The position numbers were made by a program, and so were the translations under genes. A stretch of 64,000 bases of DNA from an uncultured Jannaschia sp. GTDB lineage: Bacteria > Pseudomonadota > Alphaproteobacteria > Rhodobacterales > Rhodobacteraceae. Under the pieces are notes generated by a model. The model ran no database searches and was not told the DNA's origin. It saw only the letters and a list, made by a program, of their open reading frames with translations. The stretch spans positions 1-64,000 of the forward strand of contig NZ_CANLTR010000018.1 in the NCBI RefSeq assembly GCF_947494055.1. The letters run 5' to 3'. Numbering within the stretch: the stretch's first letter is position 1; each line of letters begins with the position of its first letter. Positions 24,330-33,710 of this stretch are shown here, one piece after another.

Positions 24330-26357
24330 TCAGGCGGCGTAGCGGTCGAACCAGAGTTCGGGCGAGATCCGGCCCGCGCCGTCGGTCACCCGCACCGTCG
24401 CCGCGTCGCCGTTCGAGGCGATCCGCACCCGCTCCCCGTCGAAACTGGTGAAGCTCATCGAGACCGGCTCGTCGTAGAGAGCCATGTGGTCCTCCAGGAT
24501 CGACGCGGCGATGCGTTCGCCGAGCCGCAGCGATTCGAAGTAGTCGGTGTAGTAGTGCACGCCGGCCATGTTGCGCGCGATGGCGATGTTCGCGGCCAGC
24601 TTGTCGAGCTCGCCCTCGATGGTCATGCCCGCGACCGGGCCGATATCGGCGCGCCGCGATCCGTTTCCGCCCATCCGCTCCGCGACGAACACCGCGTCGT
24701 GCGGCCAGGGCAGGGGCGTGCCGTTCGGGGCGTACATCTCGAAGAAGGCCTTGAGCACCGTGACGCAGGCGCCGGCCACCGTCGCGTGCCCCGCACCGTA
24801 GGCCGGATGGGTGGGCGAGCCCTCGGGGAAGGCCATCGGCAGCAGGAAGTTCTTGGCGTCGTCGATTTCGGGGAAGTCGTCCGGCAGGTCGGCGGTGGCC
24901 TTCGGCCGGATCGCGGGGTCCGGATTGGCCGTGGCGTCGTTCAGGGTGCCGTTCCGGGCCGCGACCGCGTCGAGGATGGCGGCGGGGATTTTCCCGCGCA
25001 GCCCGGCCAGCGTGGCGCGCAGCTCCTCGTTCTCGAACCGGGCGGGGTCGTTCTCGTGGAGCGTGAGGAGGGCGGCCAGCACTTCCGGCCGGGTCCGGCG
25101 ATGGTGCATCCATTTCTGCCGCCAGACCGCCTTCAGCGCGCGCGTCGCCCCTTCGGTTACCAGCGACAGGATGTGCGGGCCGCCGAACGAGGCGAAGGCC
25201 GCGCGCGTGCGGCTCTTTGTTTCGGGCAGGCCGCGATCCTTGGTGAACTTGCCGTCGGCGAGCATCAGCAGGCAGGCGTTGAGATAGGCCTGATAGAGCG
25301 CGTCGTAATGCACGTAGGTCGCGATGTCGCGCGGGGTGACGAGGAACCGCCGGCGTTGGCGAAACATGTCGAGGCCGTTGAAATCCACCCCGTTCTGGCA
25401 ATCGAGCCAAGCGGCCCAGGTGGTCAGGTAGTCGACGCCCTCCTGCGCCACGATCGAGCGCTGGTCGATCACCTGCGTCCCGTAGAGGACGAAGCCGTCC
25501 TCCCGCCCGATCTCGGCCCCCGTGCCGACGAAGCTCGACGCCGGGTCGGCCGCGTCCGACACCGCGCCGGCATCGTTCTTGAAGGTCGCACCCGTGTTGT
25601 CGTTGCCCATCAGCAGGAACTGCGACAGCGCCGGTCCCGTCTGCGCCCCGGTCGTCGAGCCGCGGAACAGGTCGGCGGACCCGCCGATCTGGCGGCGCGT
25701 GGCGTAGCGCCGGCGCTCCGGCTCGTTGGTCGGCTGGAAGCTGCCGTTGAACCACGGCATCGTCTTCAGGGCGTCGACGAGAACGTTCAGCCCGGTTGGC
25801 GCCGTGCCGGCGGCGATGTCGGCGAAGCTGGCGTCGCGGAGCAGGGCCATGACGTAGAGCTCGGCCATCTCGGCGGCCACTTCGTCGGAATCGGCGAGCG
25901 GCGCGGGCGCGATGGCGTAATCGCCCGCATCGGCGCCCTCCGTGTCGAAGACGTGCCCCGTGCACGGGCTGGTCAGCCGGCGATACCCGAGATGCTTGCC
26001 GGCACCGGGGTCGTCCCTGTCCGTCGTGGCGTAGCGGGGCGGGTTGGTGGCGCTTCCGTTCTTCGCCGACCGGTTGCCGCCGACGGGGAGGGTCTCGAGC
26101 GCGCCGTATTCCTGGGTGCAGAGCATGTGCACCATGTCGTTGTAGCTTTCGCGGTGAACCATCCCGTCGACGTCGTGCGGCAGGCCCTTGTGGTAGTTCA
26201 GCGCGTAGCCGAGATCGAACGCCACCTCCTCGCCATTGGGGATCGTGACGTTGCCGTGCCGCAGATCCGCGACGCGGTCGCGCGAGACGCGACGTGCGCG
26301 AACCTGGATGCGTCGGGCGTTGCAGTCGGGGACGGGGATGCCGATGGAGGTGGACAT
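24330..26357 (-). CDS. vanadium-dependent haloperoxidase (algal bromoperoxidase-like)
   Basis: This 675-residue protein of the vanadate haloperoxidase/PAP2 superfamily would oxidise halides with hydrogen peroxide. Active-site residues can be placed at K415 and R423 (QKWMHHRRTRPE, eight residues apart as in red-algal enzymes), H517 and H524 (SPTHPAYGAGHATVAG), and R595 and H601 (ARNMAGVHYYTDYFESL). The serine that normally precedes the Gly-His pair is Ala522. No signal peptide is seen. The ATG at 26357 was chosen; the open frame reaches 26741 without coding character. The closest architecture is that of the Corallina and cyanobacterial bromoperoxidases. The divergent LysR gene is the likely regulator. 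Confidence 0.88.
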   Translation of the reverse strand: MSTSIGIPVPDCNARRIQVRARRVSRDRVADLRHGNVTIPNGEEVAFDLGYALNYHKGLPHDVDGMVHRESYNDMVHMLCTQEYGALETLPVGGNRSAKNGSATNPPRYATTDRDDPGAGKHLGYRRLTSPCTGHVFDTEGADAGDYAIAPAPLADSDEVAAEMAELYVMALLRDASFADIAAGTAPTGLNVLVDALKTMPWFNGSFQPTNEPERRRYATRRQIGGSADLFRGSTTGAQTGPALSQFLLMGNDNTGATFKNDAGAVSDAADPASSFVGTGAEIGREDGFVLYGTQVIDQRSIVAQEGVDYLTTWAAWLDCQNGVDFNGLDMFRQRRRFLVTPRDIATYVHYDALYQAYLNACLLMLADGKFTKDRGLPETKSRTRAAFASFGGPHILSLVTEGATRALKAVWRQKWMHHRRTRPEVLAALLTLHENDPARFENEELRATLAGLRGKIPAAILDAVAARNGTLNDATANPDPAIRPKATADLPDDFPEIDDAKNFLLPMAFPEGSPTHPAYGAGHATVAGACVTVLKAFFEMYAPNGTPLPWPHDAVFVAERMGGNGSRRADIGPVAGMTIEGELDKLAANIAIARNMAGVHYYTDYFESLRLGERIAASILEDHMALYDEPVSMSFTSFDGERVRIASNGDAATVRVTDGAGRISPELWFDRYAA

Positions 26358-26581
26358 TGGAAACGACTCCGGAGGCGCCGAGGCGCAATTACATGGCCGC
26401 CTCCCGGATGGCGGGACGGCGGAACTCGTGAACGTGGTGTGTTCTTCACGCGTCCCCTGGCAAAATCGGGACGGTCTTCGACGCGGGGTGGTGGACTGGC
26501 GAACGGGCGCGATGACCCGTCCGAAAAGAAACAGGAATGATCCGAACTCGGGCGACAGAGGCGTCGTAAGGCGTGTGTGCC

Positions 26582-26648
26582 TGCATACAGCGAAATGGAT
26601 CGGCCACGCAGTCTGCTCTCTTGCATAACCGGGCCGCGAAAATGCATA
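26582..26648. promoter_or_regulatory. three TGCATA half-sites between haloperoxidase and LysR genes
   Basis: TGCATA occurs at 26582-26587, 26622-26627 and 26643-26648, with spacings of 40 and 21 bp, close to whole helical turns. All three are upstream of the LysR start, so they are candidates for LysR recognition or autoregulation. Confidence 0.4.
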
Positions 26649-26655
26649 CCCGTCC

Positions 26656-27555
26656 ATGTTCGCCTGGGACGATCTCAAGGTCTTTCTCGCCGTCGCCCGC
26701 AACGGCAGCACGCTCGCGGCCGGACGCGCGCTGCGGATCAACCAGTCGACCGTGCAGCGCAGGCTCCTGGCCCTTGAGGATCGGCTCGGGCAGCGCCTCG
26801 TCGAGCGGCTGCCGTCCGGGTATCGCCTGACGGAGCTCGGGACGGCGATCCTTCCCTTCGCCGAGACGGTGGCGGCGGCAGCGCAGGGCTTCGAGGATCA
26901 GCTCGCGGAGCTTGCGCGCGATCGCCTCGGCATCATCCGCGTGACCTGCCCGGAGCCGATCGCGTTCCGGCTGAACCAGTCCGGGCTTCTCGACAGGTTC
27001 CACGCCGCCTATCCGGACCTGAAGGTCGAGTTCGTCCTGAGCGACCATTACGTCGACCTGCTGAAGGGCGAGGCGGACGTCGCGCTGCGCTCGGGCGACA
27101 CGGATGCGAACGTGCTCGTCGGACGCAAGATCGCCGACTCGCTCTGGGCGATCTATGCCAGCCGTCAATATGTCGAGCGGCACGGCAGCCCGAGGGCGGT
27201 GTCCGAACTCGCCGAGCATCCCCTGATCGGCTTCGCGGAGAGCATGCGCGCGCATCGCATCTCGGTCTGGCTCCACGAGGTGGCGCCGGACGGGGCATAC
27301 GCGGCCCACAATACCAGCGTTCTCGGGCTCATCTACGCGGCGAAGGCCGGCGTCGGCGTCGCGCCGCTGCCGATGTCGCTGGGCGATGCGGAGACCGATC
27401 TCGTCCGCCTGTTCGGCCCGATCCCGGCGCTGACGCGGCCGTGGCGCCTGCTCGCGCATCCCGATCAGCGCCGGACGCGACGGGTCTCGGCCTTCTTCAC
27501 GTTCATCACGCAGGAGGCCGACACGATGAAGGCGATCCTGACGGGGCAGTCCTGA
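26656..27555 (+). CDS. LysR-family transcriptional regulator
   Basis: This 299-residue regulator has an N-terminal winged helix (FLAVARNGSTLAAGRALRIN, then STVQRRLLALEDRLGQRLVE) and a LysR substrate domain of normal length. It is divergent from the haloperoxidase gene, the classic arrangement in which a LysR protein controls its neighbour. The start at 26656 lies 8 bp after the last TGCATA half-site. It ends 80 bp from the convergent batD gene. Confidence 0.88.
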   Translation: MFAWDDLKVFLAVARNGSTLAAGRALRINQSTVQRRLLALEDRLGQRLVERLPSGYRLTELGTAILPFAETVAAAAQGFEDQLAELARDRLGIIRVTCPEPIAFRLNQSGLLDRFHAAYPDLKVEFVLSDHYVDLLKGEADVALRSGDTDANVLVGRKIADSLWAIYASRQYVERHGSPRAVSELAEHPLIGFAESMRAHRISVWLHEVAPDGAYAAHNTSVLGLIYAAKAGVGVAPLPMSLGDAETDLVRLFGPIPALTRPWRLLAHPDQRRTRRVSAFFTFITQEADTMKAILTGQS

Positions 27556-27608
27556 ACCGAAGCGGCGGGCGACCGGCGGCAAACGTGTCGGATGCGGGCG
27601 AGGGAGCC

Positions 27609-27635
27609 GCCGGGCCGGATGGGGGAGGGCCCGGC
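27609..27635. terminator. bidirectional terminator candidate between lysR and batD
   Basis: GCCGGGCC (27609-27616) and GGCCCGGC (27628-27635) form a perfect 8-bp stem that overlaps the batD stop codon. It lies between two convergent genes. Confidence 0.5.
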
Positions 27636-28849
27636 TAATCGTCCCGATCGCGTGGCAGGGATCGACGTCTTCGCAACTCGCGCTTTACCTTGCGGAAGAT
27701 CGGACCCAGATCGGGCGCGCGGCCGCCGCTGCCCGGACCGAACAGGAACGTGTCGACGGGGCGCAGGATCGGATGATCGCGATGTCGCGACGCGGGCGCC
27801 TGTTCGGCCAGCAGGCGCATCGCAAGCGACCGGAACGGCGCCGCCGCGCCCGTCCGGGCGTGGTGGCGAAGGCGCAGGAGGTCCATTCGCGCCCGCATCC
27901 ATCGGCGCAGGCGGCCGCGATCCAGCGCGAGTGTCCGTTCGCGTCCCAACGCGAAGGCCAGCCCGGCCAGCAGTGCGGCGGCGAGGACGGTCAGGTGCGG
28001 GGCGCCCACGCCCGGACCCGCGCGCCAGCCTGTCCCGGCATTGTCGGCGAAGCTGGCATAGCCGATGGGCGCGGCGGGGATCGTCGCGTTCCGCGCCGCG
28101 CGCGCGGCCGTGTCGAACCACGGGATCGCGACCTCGGGCAGGACGCCCGGTTCGCCGGTGACGGGCCGCAGGGTCCAAGTCCAGACGATCGTCGTCACCG
28201 GACCTTGCGGCGTGACCTGGAGATCGCGCTGCTCGGGCGGAGTGAAGGTGATGAGCCAGGGTTCCCTGAGCGCGGGCTGTTCGGGCAGCATCTCCGGCGT
28301 GGCGCCGAGCGCGCGCAGCACGACCCGGCGCTCGACGCTCTGCCCGTCCGCCAGTCGGCCCGCCTCCGCGCTCCAGCTATCCGACAGTTCCAGCGCCCGG
28401 ACGGGCAGCCAGTCGTCGCCCGCGCCCGCGGGCGCCGCGCGGACCTCGACGGTCACGGGGTCGGAGCGGACGATCCGCGTTTCGCGCGCGTTGTCCGGGT
28501 CGAGGATCTCGAGATTCTGCGCGACGGGAAGGATCTCGAGCGTGCCGGCCCGTCTGGGGTAGAGGGCGACGCGCCGTTCCATGACCCGGGCCGCCCGGCC
28601 GTCGATGCGCGCGTCGGTCCAGACATCCTGCCCGAGACGCAACCAGTCGAAATCGGTCATCGGGCGCAGCTTCAGCTCTTCGCGGGTGATGCGCGCGCGG
28701 TAGGTGCCGCGGATCGTGGCGAGGATCATCTCGCCCACGAACGGCGCCTCCGACCGGTCGTCGAGCACGAGTTCGAGCCGCATCGGATCGCCATCCTGCG
28801 CGACGGCCGGGCAGGCGAGCAGGAGCAGGAGGAGCGCGAGCCTCACCAT
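27635..28849 (-). CDS. batD: BatD-like membrane protein
   Basis: This 404-residue protein starts with a cleavable signal (MVRLALLLLLLACPAVAQ), followed by beta-rich periplasmic BatD (oxygen tolerance) modules such as TREELKLRPMTDFDWLRLG. A single membrane helix (PHLTVLAAALLAGLAFALG) follows, with a cytoplasmic tail rich in Arg. It is the last gene of the MoxR/Bat operon and overlaps the TPR gene by 7 bp. In Bacteroides and Francisella related clusters support stress tolerance, but the molecular role is unknown. Confidence 0.78.
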   Translation of the reverse strand: MVRLALLLLLLACPAVAQDGDPMRLELVLDDRSEAPFVGEMILATIRGTYRARITREELKLRPMTDFDWLRLGQDVWTDARIDGRAARVMERRVALYPRRAGTLEILPVAQNLEILDPDNARETRIVRSDPVTVEVRAAPAGAGDDWLPVRALELSDSWSAEAGRLADGQSVERRVVLRALGATPEMLPEQPALREPWLITFTPPEQRDLQVTPQGPVTTIVWTWTLRPVTGEPGVLPEVAIPWFDTAARAARNATIPAAPIGYASFADNAGTGWRAGPGVGAPHLTVLAAALLAGLAFALGRERTLALDRGRLRRWMRARMDLLRLRHHARTGAAAPFRSLAMRLLAEQAPASRHRDHPILRPVDTFLFGPGSGGRAPDLGPIFRKVKRELRRRRSLPRDRDD

Positions 28850-29496
28850 CGGCCGGGCGCCTCCGGGTGGGCCTCGCCTGCGGCGCGGCGACGCTCCATC
28901 TCGGCGGCGAGCCGGCCCTTCAGATAGGCGCCCGGGGCGTCGGCGAGCGTGTCGAGCCACCGGGCATCGGCGGCGATCGTGCGCGCGTCGGTCACCGGGC
29001 GCTTGGTGCTGGCGCGGAAGGGGTCGCGCTCGGCTTCCTGGACCGGACGGGTGGGGTCGTCCGGATCGAAGGCAGCGTTCGCGATCCCCGCTTCGGAGAG
29101 GAGCGTCTCGATCCGGCCGTGGCCCATGGCCTCGCCAATGACGGGCTCGACCAGCGACGCCACGACGTCGCGGTTGTGCCGGGCCTCGGCATCGTAGCGG
29201 TCGGCGAAGAGCACCGCGTCGAAATAGGCGACCGACAGATCGTAATCGCCGGTCGCGGCGAGCGTCAGGCCACGGTCGTAGGTGGCGCCGCGGCCGATGG
29301 CGGCGAATGCCGCATCCGCGTCCGCGTAGCGCCCGATCTCGTAGAGCGCCGCGCCGCGGGACGCCTCGTCTCCGATGAGCGGCAGCGCGAGGGTGGGAAG
29401 GCCCGCCCACCAGATCAGCTTGCCCCAGGCTTCGGGACCCGCGGCGACGGCGCAGAGCGCGGCGATCGCGGCGGTGGCGAGAGTGACGCGGCTCAT
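28843..29496 (-). CDS. BatC-like protein with TPR-type repeats
   Basis: This 217-residue exported or anchored protein starts MSRVTLATAAIAALCAVAAG. TPR-like helices follow (ALYEIGRYADADAAFAAIG and GDYDLSVAYFDAVLFADRYD). It sits between the second von Willebrand protein and BatD, as BatC does in other Bat clusters, so it probably scaffolds the membrane complex. The C-terminal 100 residues are polar with no recognised domain. Its start overlaps the preceding gene by 4 bp. Confidence 0.75.
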   Translation of the reverse strand: MSRVTLATAAIAALCAVAAGPEAWGKLIWWAGLPTLALPLIGDEASRGAALYEIGRYADADAAFAAIGRGATYDRGLTLAATGDYDLSVAYFDAVLFADRYDAEARHNRDVVASLVEPVIGEAMGHGRIETLLSEAGIANAAFDPDDPTRPVQEAERDPFRASTKRPVTDARTIAADARWLDTLADAPGAYLKGRLAAEMERRRAAGEAHPEAPGRW

Positions 29497-30428
29497 CCCG
29501 GACGTCTCCGCCGGAACAGCAGGCCGAGCGGCAGCAGGGCGAGCGCGACCATCCAGCGCCCGTGATCCTCGAAGCGGAGGCTGCGGCGCGCGGCGTCCGA
29601 GACGTCCGTGCCGCGCCGATCCGCGAGCGAGGCTTCGAGCCTCACGATGTCGGTCTCGTCCACGATCAGGCCGCCCCCGGCCTCGGCCAGGGCGCGCAGC
29701 GCGTCCCGCCGGGGCGGGGGCATGGCGTAGGGGGGCGTCTCGGGCGCGACGAAGACGGCCGAGATCCGCGCGCCCGCCGCTGCCATCTGCCGGGCGAGGT
29801 CGAGCGTGGCGGGACCGACGCCGCCGCCATCGGAGACGAACACCACGTCGGGCCGCTCGGCCGTCGCGTCGGCCAGGACCCGCCGTGCGAGCGCGAGCGC
29901 GCGGTCGGGACGGCTGCCGCCCACGGGCATGGTCGCGGCATCGACGACGCCGACATTGCTCTGCAACCCGGCCGGGTCCTCGGTGGGGACGCCGACGAGG
30001 AAGGCCTCGCCGGAATAGACGCCGAGCGCGACCGGCCGCGTGCCGTGGCTGTCGATCAGGCGCGAGACGGCGGCCTGCGCGTCGGGAAGGGCGCCGCTTT
30101 CGGTGATCGAGGGGGACAGGTCCAGGAGGATCATAACCGCATCGAGGTTGCGCAGGGCCGGCGCGTCCGGATCGCGCGTGGCGGGTCCGGCCAGCCCGAG
30201 GAGGACGAGCGTCGCGCCGGCCGCGAAGAGCCACGGGCCAAGATCGCGCTGCGTTTCCGTGACGTGGCCGCGGCGGCGCAGGACCGCCAGCAGGTCGGCG
30301 TCGATCACGCGCCGCCAGCGGGCCAACCCGTCCGCCCGCCGCGCGGCGAGGCCCGCGAGGAGCAGCGCGACCGGGATGCCGATCAGCCAGAGCGGACGCA
30401 AGAGGACGAGGCCGCCGAGCGCGGTCAT
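29493..30428 (-). CDS. batB: von Willebrand factor type A membrane protein (BatB-like)
   Basis: This 311-residue protein has membrane helices at the start (LWLIGIPVALLLAGLAA, then PWLFAAGATLVLLGLAG) and at the end (WMVALALLPLGLLFRRR). A vWA domain lies between them. The metal site motif reads ILLDLSPSITESG, so the usual DxSxS pattern is present as D-L-S-P-S. It partners BatA encoded immediately upstream, with a 4-bp gene overlap. Confidence 0.82.
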   Translation of the reverse strand: MTALGGLVLLRPLWLIGIPVALLLAGLAARRADGLARWRRVIDADLLAVLRRRGHVTETQRDLGPWLFAAGATLVLLGLAGPATRDPDAPALRNLDAVMILLDLSPSITESGALPDAQAAVSRLIDSHGTRPVALGVYSGEAFLVGVPTEDPAGLQSNVGVVDAATMPVGGSRPDRALALARRVLADATAERPDVVFVSDGGGVGPATLDLARQMAAAGARISAVFVAPETPPYAMPPPRRDALRALAEAGGGLIVDETDIVRLEASLADRRGTDVSDAARRSLRFEDHGRWMVALALLPLGLLFRRRRPG

Positions 30429-31381
30429 GCCGTCTCCCGCAGGCGCGCGCCAAGCGCCAGAGCGAGCGGGAGCAGCGCCGCCGCGGCGAGCCAGGGCCAG
30501 AAGTCCCGCCAGGCGCGGATCGGCGGGGCGGCGGCAAGGCTCGGCTCGAGCCGGTCGATGGCGGCGGTCACGGCGCGCAAATCCGCCGTGTCGCGCACGC
30601 GGAACGTTTCCCCGCCGGCCGCCTCGGCGATCCGGCGCAGGGTTTCGCTGTCGACCGCGTCGCTTGCGTCGGGGTCGGTCTCGAGATCGGCGGCGCCAAG
30701 CGCGATGGTGTGAATCCGCAGCCCGAGCGTCTCGGCCGTCCGAGCCGCCGCGACCGGATCGACCGCGCCCGTCGTGTCCTGCCCGTCGGACAGGAGGATG
30801 ATGACGCGACTCGCGGCGTCGCGGGTCCGCAACCGCCTGATCGCCAGGCCCAGCCCGTCCGCGATCGCGGTGGCCTTGCCGGAGACGCCGATCCGGGCCG
30901 TCTCGATCGCGCTCGCGACGGAGGCGACATCGTGGGTCAGCGCCGCGGCCACGTAGGCCCGGTCGCCGAAGACGACGAGGCCCACCCGGTCCCCCGTGCG
31001 GCCCCGGACGAAGCGTGCGCCGACGCGTTGCACGGCGGCGAGGCGGGACACCGTCTCCCCGTCGAGCGCGAAATCCTCCCGCTCCATCGAGCCGGAGAGG
31101 TCGAGCGCCAGCACGATGTCGCGGCCCGAGGCCGGGACCACGTCGAGCACCTGTTCCTGCCGCGGGCCGGTCAGGGCGAGGACGAGCAGAATCCAGGCGA
31201 GGGCCAGCAGGGCGTGCTGCGCCCGGCGATGGACGGGGGCCATGGCGACGGGGCGGAAGGATGCGGCGATGGCCGGCGGCAAGGCGAGCGCGCCCGTTCC
31301 GTGCGCCACGGGCGGGAGGAGCCGGTAGAGCAGAAGCGGCAGCGGCAGGAGCAGCGCGGCCCAGGGCGCGGCGAAGCTCAT
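30425..31381 (-). CDS. batA: von Willebrand factor type A membrane protein (BatA-like)
   Basis: This 318-residue protein has the classic vWA metal-dependent adhesion site (VLALDLSGSMEREDF, and the later IILLSDGQDTTG). N-terminal helices (WAALLLPLPLLLYRLLPP and HALLALAWILLVLALTG) and a C-terminal helix anchor it. It should be inserted in the inner membrane with the vWA domain exposed to one side, working with the MoxR ATPase encoded two genes upstream. Confidence 0.85.
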   Translation of the reverse strand: MSFAAPWAALLLPLPLLLYRLLPPVAHGTGALALPPAIAASFRPVAMAPVHRRAQHALLALAWILLVLALTGPRQEQVLDVVPASGRDIVLALDLSGSMEREDFALDGETVSRLAAVQRVGARFVRGRTGDRVGLVVFGDRAYVAAALTHDVASVASAIETARIGVSGKATAIADGLGLAIRRLRTRDAASRVIILLSDGQDTTGAVDPVAAARTAETLGLRIHTIALGAADLETDPDASDAVDSETLRRIAEAAGGETFRVRDTADLRAVTAAIDRLEPSLAAAPPIRAWRDFWPWLAAAALLPLALALGARLRETA

Positions 31382-31740
31382 CGCCGGCGCGCGGCGTCGA
31401 GCACGGCGCGTTCGAGCTCGGTGGCGTCGATCGTCGCGCGAGGGTCGTAGAGCGCCGCGGACGGGCCCTCGGGCACGGTGCCGCCCTGCGCGCGCAGGAG
31501 CCGGGCGAGCCCCGCGATCCGCTCCCGGGGGTCGCCGGCGCGGAGTTCGGCGATGCTGGCCCGGGCGCGGTCGGCGGGGCGATGCCTTCGCACCGTGACG
31601 CGTCGCAGCAGCGATGCCAGCAGGAGTGCCACGACCAGCCCGAGGGCGATGGCGGCCAGCGCGTCCTGCAGGCCGAACCGGGCGAAGCTCTCGGGGATGC
31701 GGACGGGTGCGAGCCGGGCGACGAGGTCCTCGGGGTTCAT
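31378..31740 (-). CDS. DUF4381 membrane protein
   Basis: This 120-residue protein has one N-terminal transmembrane helix (DALAAIALGLVVALLLASLL) and a soluble tail. Its position between the DUF58 and BatA genes is where DUF4381 proteins are found. Both ends overlap neighbouring genes by 4 bp. The biochemical role is unknown. Confidence 0.75.
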   Translation of the reverse strand: MNPEDLVARLAPVRIPESFARFGLQDALAAIALGLVVALLLASLLRRVTVRRHRPADRARASIAELRAGDPRERIAGLARLLRAQGGTVPEGPSAALYDPRATIDATELERAVLDAARRR

Positions 31741-32581
31741 GCCGGCGCCTCGGCCCCGACGGCCCCGGACGCGTTCACGATCCGCACGGGAACGCCGAGC
31801 CGGGCCAGTACCTCCCGCGCCGGGGACGGGCCGAAGCGGCCGCGGACCACGCGTCGTCCGAGCCGTGCGGTCAGGGTGCCCGGCGGCGGGGAGGTCTCGA
31901 CCGCGTCCTGCACGAGCAGCACCTCGAACGGGCATTTCCGCATCAGCGCCGCGGCGGCGGGACCGAAGGCCGGCCCCGGATCGTCGAGACCGGTGGCGAG
32001 GCAGACCGACGCGCCGGGCGGTGCCTCTGCGACAATCCGGTCGAGGATCGTGGCGAGGTCGTCGTGGGCCGCCTCGGGCGCGGCGAGCGCGGCGGCATGG
32101 ACCCGGCCGAGCGCACCGGCCACGCGGAGCATCGCCGTCTCGCGCGGGCGGGGGGCGAGCAACTCGGCCTCCGCGTTGCGCAGGATGATCGCGCCGACCC
32201 GCGCCCCGGCGCGCACCGCCCGCCAGCCTTCGAGCGCCAGCGCCTCGGCCGCCGCGACGGAGCGGAACCGGCCCCGCGTTCCCCAGAGCATCGGCGCGCG
32301 GAAATCCGCGACCAGCAGGAGCGTGCGCTCGACCTCCTCGTGACGGCGGCGGACCTGCGCGCGTCCGCTCCGCGCCGTCGCGGCGGGGTCGATCCAGCGC
32401 GGATCGTCGCCCTCCTGGAACGGCCGCAGATCGAAGAGGTCGCCGCCCTCGCCGCGCCGCGGACCGGACAGCCCGCCCGCGCGCCCATGCGCGGGGCCGG
32501 GGGTGGGGCCGGGCCCGACCCGCGCGGCGAGCGCCACGAGGCGGTCGGGATCGACTTCGGTGCCGGCGCCGTGGGGCCGCG

Positions 32582-32585
<4 letters not shown>
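31737..32585 (-). CDS. DUF58 protein
   Basis: This 282-residue protein belongs to the DUF58 family that accompanies MoxR ATPases. The family motif is clear: DLFDLRPFQEGDDPRWIDPA, then the vWA-like segment RTLLLVADFRAPM. It starts at a GTG that overlaps the MoxR stop codon (GTGA). It probably acts as an adaptor between the ATPase and the membrane Bat proteins. Confidence 0.83.
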
Positions 32586-33559
<974 letters not shown>

Positions 33560-33710
33560 ATGGCCTCCCCGCCTCACTCCCGCGACCGGACCACAGAACC
33601 GGGCCGGTCCGGAAGCCTTTTCGCACCCCGCGCGGCAGGCCGGGCAATATGCCCGGGACAGGCGGGCGCGTTTGCCCGATCATGCGGGCCGATCGCTGTG
33701 GGAGAACGAC

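Noticed and set aside
23176..26388. 1070-codon open frame on the minus strand
   Set aside because: It is an out-of-frame shadow of the haloperoxidase gene, with Arg-rich composition; only its last part contains real but decayed methyltransferase codons.
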